DNA from: Kineothrix alysoides | GTDB lineage: Bacteria > Bacillota > Clostridia > Lachnospirales > Lachnospiraceae | Direction: 5' to 3' | NCBI RefSeq assembly: GCF_000732725.1 | Contig: NZ_JPNB01000001.1 | Coordinates: 2,170,001-2,234,000 of the forward strand | Length of the DNA stretch: 64,000 nucleotides | Shown: piece by piece, positions 57,680-64,000 of the stretch | How the letters are laid out: the number at the start of each line of letters is the position of its first letter | Position numbering within the stretch: position 1 is the first letter of the stretch | Made by a program: the position numbers and the translations under genes | Notes under the pieces: generated by a model | What the model was told of the DNA's origin: nothing | Seen by the model: only the letters and a program-made list of their open reading frames with translations | Database searches by the model: none

Positions 57680-57991
57680 ATGAAAGTCAGCAAAGCATAT
57701 CAATTATTTGAACAGGAAGCACCGGCGGTGCATAACGCATGGATGGAAACAGTTTATACGCTGGAAAAGGAAAGTGCGTTGGATAAAAAAACAAAAGAAC
57801 TTGCTTACCTTGCCGTTTTGGCGGCAACACGTCTTGACAGCGGATTGCCTTTTCACGTGAAGATGGCAAAATCTTTTGGTGCTACAAGAGAAGAAATTAT
57901 CAGCAGCATTTTAGCAGGATTGCCCGCTGTGGGAAATGTTGTTATTCAATCATTGCCGACGGCCTTAGAAGCCTATGATGAATCATTATGA
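57680..57991 (+). CDS. AhpD-like carboxymuconolactone decarboxylase family protein lacking the Cys pair
   Basis: A 103-residue CMD-fold protein (KTKELAYLAVLAATRLDSGLPFHVKMAKSFGATREEIISSIL). In AhpD-type enzymes this stretch is CxxCxxxH; here the positions are Leu, Gly and His, so the redox pair is missing and peroxidase or disulfide activity is not expected. Its stop overlaps the convergent lyase gene by 6 bp. Last gene of the TetR operon. Role unknown. Confidence 0.88.
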   Translation: MKVSKAYQLFEQEAPAVHNAWMETVYTLEKESALDKKTKELAYLAVLAATRLDSGLPFHVKMAKSFGATREEIISSILAGLPAVGNVVIQSLPTALEAYDESL

Positions 57992-59416
57992 CTGTAAATC
58001 GATCGATAAAGAAAATCTCCTTTTACATTCCACGGCCGTAAGTGAAGAACATAGCCCGCCCTCTGCAGTGCATTTTAGACTTGCCGGCATTTCTCTCCCG
58101 ACTCTATCCATCACATCCACAACCTCATGAAAAGGTATTACACCTTCACGTCCCGACAATGCAAGGTCGGAAAATGTAATTGCCATCGTTACCGCCGTGG
58201 TAAATCTGCTAAAGCATGGCTGATTGTTTCCGCCCGGTATCGGATCACAGGGCCAGCCAATGGCTGCCTGTAATGCCAATGACGCTGCGCTTTCCACCTG
58301 ACTTGGTGTTCCGCCGGACATTTCTGTTATTGCTGCCGCCGCCATGGCTGAACAGACGCCGCATTCTCCGGCACACCCTGTTGTTTCTCCGGTGGGTTCC
58401 GACCTTGTATAACAGATTGCGCCTACACCCGCCGCAACAAACAATCCATGCAAGGCATCCTCTCCTGACAGATGTCTTGCCTCCATAACTGCTCTCACGG
58501 CAGAATACAAATATCCCCCTCCGGTTCCCATAGGCCCCGGCACGATTTGAACTCCTCGCCTGAATGCCTGAGCACGATATGCGTATGCCAACGCGTTCGT
58601 AATAACATCTCCAACAGCCGGAGGTGATTGTTTACAATAATTTTCCCACTTACGAAAATGATAACCGGAAAAAGGTGTTTCCAAAAGCCGTTCCTGCGCC
58701 TCATCTATGTAATCCGTCTGCCTTTTGAGCAGCCTCTGGATTTTTCTCATATACTCTACTATTTCTTCTCTGCCCCATCCGGAGGAATTCTCTTCATAAG
58801 CAAGTGCCGTTTCCCACAAACTTTGATGATTTTCTTCCGCTATCCGGACCCATTCATTAAAATCCCTGAAAAGCTGGGGTTTCTTTCTTTCCGTTGTAAT
58901 AACCGGCAAGATTGGCTTTAGAACGTATTGCCTGCGGCTCCCTTGAATCACTAATTCTTTATCCCCTTTAAAGGATATCGGGGTGCCCATAGCCCATACA
59001 ACTTCTATCATTCCGCCTCCGATGGAATTGCCGACAAGCGCTGCCTGCTCATCATTCCTGTCTGTCAGAACAAGTTTAACTGCATTTGGATGAGAACTTT
59101 CCGCTATCTTCTCGAAATCAAAACGATAAAGAATGCCCTCTTCGCTTAAAATCTGCTTAATATCAAATATCTTTTCCTCCTCAGGCAAAAAACCATAAGC
59201 ACCTGCGAGCATTCCCAGATCCTCATTCATCCATCCGAAAGTTCCGGCAAAAGATCCGTCCGGATCGAGATACACCTGTATCTGCTTCAGCGGCGCATCT
59301 AGCAGACAGGACGCAACATAACCGATTCTGCACGGACCGGCTGTGTGAGAACTTGAGCCGGGCTGCATGATCGGCCCAAAAACATCATTATAAAAATCCG
59401 GATACAATTCTAACAT
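57986..59416 (-). CDS. Single-chain iron-sulfur L-serine dehydratase-like lyase
   Basis: A 476-residue protein with the beta-type domain first (GPIMQPGSSSHTAGPCRIG, about residues 14-30; the SSSHTAGP loop) and an alpha-type domain after about 180. The cluster and active-site region reads GETTGCAGECGVCSAMAAAAITEMSGGTPSQVESAASLAL, then GWPCDPIPGGNNQPC. True L-serine ammonia-lyases have GCQGEIGVASSMAAAGL...CDPIGGLVQVPC; the ECGVC and PIPGGNNQ variants suggest another beta-hydroxy or beta-thio amino acid. It ends the transporter/amidohydrolase operon and would deaminate its product. Confidence 0.8.
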   Translation of the reverse strand: MLELYPDFYNDVFGPIMQPGSSSHTAGPCRIGYVASCLLDAPLKQIQVYLDPDGSFAGTFGWMNEDLGMLAGAYGFLPEEEKIFDIKQILSEEGILYRFDFEKIAESSHPNAVKLVLTDRNDEQAALVGNSIGGGMIEVVWAMGTPISFKGDKELVIQGSRRQYVLKPILPVITTERKKPQLFRDFNEWVRIAEENHQSLWETALAYEENSSGWGREEIVEYMRKIQRLLKRQTDYIDEAQERLLETPFSGYHFRKWENYCKQSPPAVGDVITNALAYAYRAQAFRRGVQIVPGPMGTGGGYLYSAVRAVMEARHLSGEDALHGLFVAAGVGAICYTRSEPTGETTGCAGECGVCSAMAAAAITEMSGGTPSQVESAASLALQAAIGWPCDPIPGGNNQPCFSRFTTAVTMAITFSDLALSGREGVIPFHEVVDVMDRVGREMPASLKCTAEGGLCSSLTAVECKRRFSLSIDLQS

Positions 59417-59457
59417 CGTGCTTTTTTCACTCCTGCTTTTAATTTTATATTTGAAAT

Positions 59458-60582
59458 CTATCCGGCTGTTTCCAGTAAGACATCGGTCAATAGTTCCGCC
59501 GCAATTTCTATCGCAGAAATATCCACCGTAAATCTGGAATTGTGGAGCGGATATCCTTCTCCGGTTCCTATTTTAAGGTATATCCCTGCTGCCTTTTCAT
59601 TTGCTTCCAAATAGCATGAAAAATCATCACTGATCATATTAGTTTCAACTTGCTTTATATTGAAATGTTTCTTTTTTGCAATGCGCTCTATTGTATCGCA
59701 CAAATCCTCGTCATTAATGACAGGGGCCGGACCTTCATGCCACTCAACACGAGCCTGCATATCGTTCATTTTTACAAAGCCCTGAACAATTGTAAAAAAA
59801 CGCTCTTTCATCTCTTTTCTTTCCTGAAAGAGAATGCTGCGCATCGTACCTTGAAAAAAGCCGTTCCCCGGAATCACATTCCATGTGTTCCCTGCACATA
59901 TCTGAGTAAAGCTAAGTACACTCGGATGGATAGCCGGAATCTTTTGCGGCACTGATGTCTGTAAGGCAATCATCATCTGTGCCATCACGGGTATAGGATT
60001 ATTTCCCAAATAGGGCATTGCCGCATGTGTGTCCTTTCCCTCTACGGTAACCTTAAACTGATCAACGGCTGCCATAATGGTTCCTTTTTTCAGCCCAATC
60101 GTTCCTGCCGGAAGTGAAGGATCTACGTGAAAAGCATAATATTCTTCCACTTCCTTCAGCATTCCTGTTTGAATTACTGTTTTGGCACCATCTGCCACCT
60201 CTTCCGCAGGCTGAAAAATAAAAAATACGTTTCCGGATATCTCTTTTCTTTTTTCATGCAGACGCTCTGCCGCTGCAAGCGCTGTCGTTATATGAAAATC
60301 ATGACCGCAGGCATGCATGATGCCGCTGTGGGCAGACGCATATGAAAGCCCTGTTTGTTCTTCTATCGGCAGAGCATCGATATCCGCTCTGAAAGCGACG
60401 CTCTTTCCCTCCGTACTCCCACGTACTACTGCAATTATTCCTGTAGAAAGGTCGGTCTCTAATATTTCAATACCATCCTTTTCAAGAATTTCTCTAATTT
60501 TCCGTGTTGTATCATATTCCTGATATCCCAGTTCCGGATGTTCATGGAACCAGCGGAATATTTCCTTCCAATCCTTGTCCAT
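59458..60582 (-). CDS. M20 family amidohydrolase/peptidase
   Basis: A 374-residue di-metal aminoacylase-type enzyme: FRADIDALPIEEQTGL and MHACGHDFH bind the metals, QPAEE holds the catalytic Glu, and the dimerisation domain includes KGTIMAAVDQFKVTVEGKDTHAA with MPYLGNNPI. C-terminal HNSRFTVD supplies the last metal ligand. Such enzymes (IAA-amino acid hydrolase, hippuricase, N-acetyl-amino-acid deacetylase) free an amino acid from an N-acyl conjugate. It lies between the lyase and an AhpD-like gene, so it may release the lyase substrate. Confidence 0.93.
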   Translation of the reverse strand: MDKDWKEIFRWFHEHPELGYQEYDTTRKIREILEKDGIEILETDLSTGIIAVVRGSTEGKSVAFRADIDALPIEEQTGLSYASAHSGIMHACGHDFHITTALAAAERLHEKRKEISGNVFFIFQPAEEVADGAKTVIQTGMLKEVEEYYAFHVDPSLPAGTIGLKKGTIMAAVDQFKVTVEGKDTHAAMPYLGNNPIPVMAQMMIALQTSVPQKIPAIHPSVLSFTQICAGNTWNVIPGNGFFQGTMRSILFQERKEMKERFFTIVQGFVKMNDMQARVEWHEGPAPVINDEDLCDTIERIAKKKHFNIKQVETNMISDDFSCYLEANEKAAGIYLKIGTGEGYPLHNSRFTVDISAIEIAAELLTDVLLETAG

Positions 60583-60592
60583 ACTGCCCCGC

Positions 60593-61117
60593 TTAATCCT
60601 TTGTATATGCCTTAAGGTAATCGTCCAAATCTACCTGAAGAATCTTATTAATCAGATTCGTTGCGATCATAATCGTTGCGAATGCCGTGATCGCTACGAT
60701 CTGCTCCTCGTTCCAATGCTTTTTTAATTCATCAAAAACTTCTTCCGGAACGTGATTCGCATCGTTTACGATAGCTCTTCCATACCGGATAAGAATATCT
60801 TCCTCTTCCGTAAACTGAAAAGTATTGAAATCAATATTCAGATCCTTTAGTATCTTGCGGAAAAAAACACTGCATATGAGGCAATCATTCTCTGTTGATA
60901 TCGCATAGCAGAAGAAATTCACCGCACGTTCTCCGAGAAACTGCTCAATGGTTTTCTCAAGCGGATACCATTCCATCAATGCATGATAAGATGGAAGCGA
61001 ATGGAGCAAAGTCAGTTTCATATTTGTAATACGCCCATTCTCACTGATTTGCCTATCAATTTGATGCTTCACTTCATCAGATGCTTTTTCATATTCTATC
61101 TGTGATATATATGCCAT
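60593..61117 (-). CDS. AhpD-like carboxymuconolactone decarboxylase family protein
   Basis: A 174-residue CMD-superfamily protein, longer than the other copy at 57680. The redox motif is present: FCYAISTENDCLICSVFFRKIL (Cys-x2-Cys, near residue 78). The C-terminal half repeats the fold (WNEEQIVAITAFATIMIATNLINKIL). It should reduce or detoxify peroxides or act as a thiol oxidoreductase. TAGGAGG precedes the start. It is between the ABC transporter and the amidohydrolase, so it may protect or process the imported substrate. Confidence 0.85.
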   Translation of the reverse strand: MAYISQIEYEKASDEVKHQIDRQISENGRITNMKLTLLHSLPSYHALMEWYPLEKTIEQFLGERAVNFFCYAISTENDCLICSVFFRKILKDLNIDFNTFQFTEEEDILIRYGRAIVNDANHVPEEVFDELKKHWNEEQIVAITAFATIMIATNLINKILQVDLDDYLKAYTKD

Positions 61118-61135
61118 AACCTAACCTCCTAAGCT

Positions 61136-61888
61136 CTATATGGTATAACTGAATCTCTGCATATATCTGTCAATAAATTGCTTTGTCCTCTCATGTTCCG
61201 GATGAAAAAACAACTTTTCCGGAGGGGCCACCTCTAACACGATACCATCATCCATAAATGCCACCTTATCGGAGACCTCCCTTGCAAAATCCATTTCATG
61301 TGTAACGATCAGCATAGTCATTCTTTCATCAGATGCCTGTTTAATTACTTGCAAAACCTCCTGAACGAGTTCCGGGTCCAAAGCAGAGGTAGGCTCGTCA
61401 AATAAGATGATCTGGGGGTTCAATGCCAATGCCCTGGCAATCGCCACTCGCTGCTTCTGCCCGCCCGATAATGCTGTCGGATAGTAATCGGCCCGATTGA
61501 GCATACCTACTTTATCAAGATAAAACCGCCCAATTTCGATGGCCTCGTTCTTTTTCTTTTTTTGTACAACTATTAAAGCTTCTGTCACATTTTCAAGCGC
61601 AGTCTTATTTTCAAAAAGTCCGAAACTTTGAAAAACCATACTTGTTCTTTTTCTTACTTCTTTTTTTGTATGCCTCGAAATATCATGTGCTTTAAACTTA
61701 TAATCACCGATCGCAATACTGCCTTGATCCGGTATTTCCAATAAATTAATACATCTGAGCAGGGTTGATTTCCCGGAACCGCTTGAGCCAATAAGAGCGA
61801 CGGTCTCTCCTTCCTCTACTGTCAGATTGACTCCTTTCAGAACTACGGTATTCTTAAATGACTTTTGTACTCCTCTAATATCTATCAT
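61136..61888 (-). CDS. Polar amino acid ABC transporter ATP-binding protein
   Basis: A 250-residue ATPase of the GlnQ/TcyC class: Walker A GSSGSGKST, Q-loop MVFQSFGLFENKTALEN, signature LSGGQKQRVAIARAL, Walker B IILFDEPTSALD, His-switch IVTHEMDFA. It drives the adjacent permease. The ATG overlaps the permease stop by 4 bp. Confidence 0.97.
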   Translation of the reverse strand: MIDIRGVQKSFKNTVVLKGVNLTVEEGETVALIGSSGSGKSTLLRCINLLEIPDQGSIAIGDYKFKAHDISRHTKKEVRKRTSMVFQSFGLFENKTALENVTEALIVVQKKKKNEAIEIGRFYLDKVGMLNRADYYPTALSGGQKQRVAIARALALNPQIILFDEPTSALDPELVQEVLQVIKQASDERMTMLIVTHEMDFAREVSDKVAFMDDGIVLEVAPPEKLFFHPEHERTKQFIDRYMQRFSYTI

Positions 61889-62601
61889 TTGGCAATACCT
61901 CTCTCGTTTCTTCGAACATTTTTTTCCAGTTTTGCTACCAAAAATTCAAATATAATACATATCGCCCAATAAATAAGTGCCGCATCAATATATGCCTCAA
62001 AGAAACGAGATGCTCTTCCTGCCTCAATCTTAGCCTGCCCCATAATCTCAGTTACAGAGGCGGCAAAAGCCAAAGAGGTATCCTTTAAAAGGCCGATAAA
62101 AAAGTTGGCAAACACTGGAAGTGCAACCTTTACCGCCTGCGGCAGTACGATCCGGACCATAGCTTGAGTGGTATTCATCCCAACCGAGTATGCAGATTCT
62201 AACTGCCCCTTATCCACGGAAATAATTGCCGCACGAATGGATTCTGTTAAATAGGCACCGGCACTGACCGAAAAAGCCACCAGCATAAAAACCATGGCCG
62301 GTACCCTTGAAACATCAAAGGAAGTTCCGAATTTCTGATTAACAATCCTTAATAAAATAGGGACACCATAGTAGAACAGTAAGATTTGTACAATCAGGGG
62401 TGTCCCTCTAAAGAAGGACACATACAATCCTGTAAAAAATCGCAGCACAGGAACCCTGTAAATCTTAATTAACGCTCCAATTAATCCAATAAAAAGCCCG
62501 ATAATAAATGAAACGACCGCAAGTGTCAGCGTATAAGGAATTCCCCTGAGAATATCCGGGATAATCTCTATCATGAACTCCACATCAAATATTTTTCCCA
62601 T
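61885..62601 (-). CDS. Polar amino acid ABC transporter permease
   Basis: A 238-residue His/Glu/Gln/Arg-type permease with five to six helices: opening IPDILRGIPYTLTLAVVSFIIG, VSFFRGTPLIVQILLFYYGVPILL, and the EAA loop ESAYSVGMNTTQAMVRIVLPQAVKVALPVFAN. Single permease suggests a homodimer, as in cystine importers. It overlaps the ATPase by ATGA. Confidence 0.96.
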   Translation of the reverse strand: MGKIFDVEFMIEIIPDILRGIPYTLTLAVVSFIIGLFIGLIGALIKIYRVPVLRFFTGLYVSFFRGTPLIVQILLFYYGVPILLRIVNQKFGTSFDVSRVPAMVFMLVAFSVSAGAYLTESIRAAIISVDKGQLESAYSVGMNTTQAMVRIVLPQAVKVALPVFANFFIGLLKDTSLAFAASVTEIMGQAKIEAGRASRFFEAYIDAALIYWAICIIFEFLVAKLEKNVRRNERGIAK

Positions 62602-62603
62602 TA

Positions 62604-63530
62604 CTATTTACCCTGTGGTGTATAATCAGCCCCAAACCATTCAGTTGAGAACTTTGATAATTCTCCGCTTTCAATTAGTTGTCCCAGTGCTGTGTCTATT
62701 TTCTCCTGAAGAGTCTTTCCGAGCTCATCCTGTTTAAAAATAAAGTAAACCGGGGTTTCTGAAAGCCGTTCGCCGACAGGTTCTACATCAAGGCCCTGAA
62801 TCTCTGCTTTGCTGATTGCAACAGCGGGATCATTTAATGTTGCATCGATTTTTCCATTTACGATTTCCTGAAGGAGAGTTGTAATGTCCTCTTCATAATA
62901 TACAAGTGTTAAAGAATTCCCATTTTCTTCATTCCATTTTTCCGCTTCAATATTATGTGCATCTCCAACCGTAAGGCCGATTTTCTTTCCGACCAAATCC
63001 TCAAATCCGTTAATATCGGTTCTTCCCTTTTTTACAATCAGCTGATTCACAGCAGTATGATAAGGATTCTCTGTCAGATAATATTTTTGTCTGCGTTCGT
63101 CTGTGCCTGATATCTGATTCGCAAGCATCTGGAATTTATCAGAATCCAGTCCTACAAATAATGACTCCCATGGCCCTGTAGTAAATTCAAAATGAAGGCT
63201 GGGATCTACCTCTTCCACCTTACGAAGAACTTCAATATCATATCCTGTCAGATAGTCGTTTTCATCTACATAGCTAAAAGGACTGTATGTACCCATCGTT
63301 CCTACTGAAACTGTAATCACTTCATCCACTGCTGCCTGCGAGACGGCTTCCGCCTCTCCACTTTCTTTCGCTTGCGTCTCAATATCTTTCGCTTCTGACT
63401 CATTTACAGCTTCCGTTCCGGATACTTCTTCCGCACTTTTTGCGGCTGTTTCGCTCTCCGCTTTCCCGCATCCTCCGAATACTCCTGCCATAGCAATTAA
63501 TAATGCTCCTAAAACAATCTTCTTTTTCAT
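62604..63530 (-). CDS. Polar amino acid ABC substrate-binding lipoprotein
   Basis: A 308-residue lipoprotein: signal peptide with lipobox GGC at residue 21, an acidic Glu/Ala-rich linker to about residue 75, then the periplasmic-binding fold (TYSPFSYVDENDYLTGYDIEVLRKVEE, GPWESLFVGLDSDKFQMLANQISGTDERRQKYYLTENPY). These are the cystine/glutamine-type SBP_bac_3 landmarks. The start MKKKIVL has GAGGAG upstream. First transporter gene; the operon continues into the catabolic genes. The ligand is probably an amino acid or a conjugate. Confidence 0.94.
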   Translation of the reverse strand: MKKKIVLGALLIAMAGVFGGCGKAESETAAKSAEEVSGTEAVNESEAKDIETQAKESGEAEAVSQAAVDEVITVSVGTMGTYSPFSYVDENDYLTGYDIEVLRKVEEVDPSLHFEFTTGPWESLFVGLDSDKFQMLANQISGTDERRQKYYLTENPYHTAVNQLIVKKGRTDINGFEDLVGKKIGLTVGDAHNIEAEKWNEENGNSLTLVYYEEDITTLLQEIVNGKIDATLNDPAVAISKAEIQGLDVEPVGERLSETPVYFIFKQDELGKTLQEKIDTALGQLIESGELSKFSTEWFGADYTPQGK

Positions 63531-63586
63531 AATCTTTTCTCCTCGTTTCATAGTTTCATAAAAGTTCTCTGTTTGTTCTATCGATA

Positions 63587-64000
63587 TTATCTTGTAAGCA
63601 GTCCGGCATCCAACACAAACTGACTTCCGGTTATATACCTCGCTTTATCGCTTGCAAGAAACTTCACGGACTCCACCACATCTTCTGTTTCCACCCATGG
63701 CACCGGAAGAAGATTTCCTGCGGAACGCTCTGCAATTTCTAACGGAGTAGAACCTTCCATCTGAGCAAGCCCGTCATTCATAGGCGTATTGACCCCTGTT
63801 GGATGGAGCGTGACAACACGGATTCCATGTGCTGCCAGTTCAATCGCCTGTGATCTTGCCAGACCGATAAGCCCATGCTTAGATGCCGCATAATGGCTCA
63901 TTCTGTTCATTCCCCTTAAACCGGCGATTGATGAATTATAAATAATTACACCGCTGCCTTGTTCGATCATATGGGGGATAACATGTTTGGAAACAAGCCA
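63587..64000 (-). CDS. SDR family oxidoreductase (partial, N-terminus off window)
   Basis: The visible 137 residues are the C-terminal half of a classical short-chain dehydrogenase: IIYNSSIAGLRGMNRMSHYAASKHGLIGLARSQAIELA (Ser, Tyr-x3-Lys), then GIRVVTLHPTGVNTPM and the end VKFLASDKARYITGSQFVLDAG. The family usually has 250 residues; the Rossmann part with GxxxGIG lies past the right edge. It sits 57 bp upstream of the amino-acid-binding lipoprotein and is probably in the same operon. It would oxidise or reduce a hydroxy or keto compound. Confidence 0.92.
   Translation of the reverse strand, partial: WLVSKHVIPHMIEQGSGVIIYNSSIAGLRGMNRMSHYAASKHGLIGLARSQAIELAAHGIRVVTLHPTGVNTPMNDGLAQMEGSTPLEIAERSAGNLLPVPWVETEDVVESVKFLASDKARYITGSQFVLDAGLLTR

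Overview
The window looks like a chromosomal segment of a Gram-positive anaerobe of the Clostridia, most likely Lachnospiraceae. This is inferred from strong AGGAGG-type ribosome sites with frequent TTG/GTG starts, AT-rich spacers with rho-independent terminators, and gene families common in that group: pyruvate phosphate dikinase, DUF3793 beside a flavodoxin, FtsX-type ABC exporters, BlaI/M56 pairs, many small GNAT acetyltransferases and ferredoxin-tailed oxidoreductases. I saw no rRNA, tRNA, CRISPR array, integrase or intact insertion sequence.

Layout. 1-4.5 kb: an arabinoside-type sugar locus (GH127 hydrolase and sugar-binding lipoprotein, divergent from a LacI regulator with three palindromic operators). 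4.6-6.9 kb: BlaI repressor and M56 sensor with a non-penicillin-binding C-terminus. 7-9.3 kb: rhodanese, DUF368/PopT lipid-carrier transporter, methylglyoxal synthase. 9.5-11.6 kb: MFS exporter with its TetR regulator. 11.6-16.4 kb: small-molecule-modifying enzymes (four GNAT proteins, one YoaP-like and one fused to a monooxygenase-like domain; an unusual carbamoyltransferase; a HAD-like protein) mixed with gene fragments. 16.6-21 kb: two-component system, DUF362 lipoprotein, ArsP/YraQ-type permease. 21.5-28.3 kb: BtrH_N-like protein with a mini AraC regulator, then a second TetR/MFS locus joined to an FtsX ABC exporter. 28.5-31.1 kb: ppdK.

31.4-38.1 kb is the most distinctive operon: a polytopic membrane protein, HypB, a 921-residue multi-FeS flavoprotein, HypA and an FMN-reductase-like protein, facing a GntR regulator across palindromic operators. 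Nickel-insertion proteins are present without any hydrogenase or urease subunit, and ~100 bp hairpin repeats flank hypB. 38.2-44.7 kb: ECF sigma/anti-sigma pair, flavodoxin, a 158-nt hairpin element, a choice-of-anchor-A protein with a 36-cysteine Cys-Pro repeat, CarD, and a ferredoxin-tailed aldo/keto reductase. 45-52 kb: LytTR/DUF3021/ABC/FtsX operon and a YhgE/Pip protein with an Rrf2 regulator. 52.3-56.3 kb: DUF4236, flavodoxin plus DUF3793 behind a DtxR-like box, and a two-gene unit of an SPFH protein and an NAD-kinase-fold protein. 56.5-58 kb: TetR, zinc-ribbon, TfoX-C and a cysteine-less AhpD-like protein. 58-64 kb: an uptake and catabolism operon (SDR, amino-acid ABC transporter, AhpD-like protein, M20 amidohydrolase, single-chain serine-dehydratase-like lyase).

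The best candidates for undescribed systems are the orphan HypA/HypB flavoprotein operon, the SPFH/NAD-kinase-like pair, the Cys-Pro repeat surface-type protein with no signal peptide, the lyase/amidohydrolase operon, and the strand-asymmetric hairpin element at 40.3-40.5 kb.
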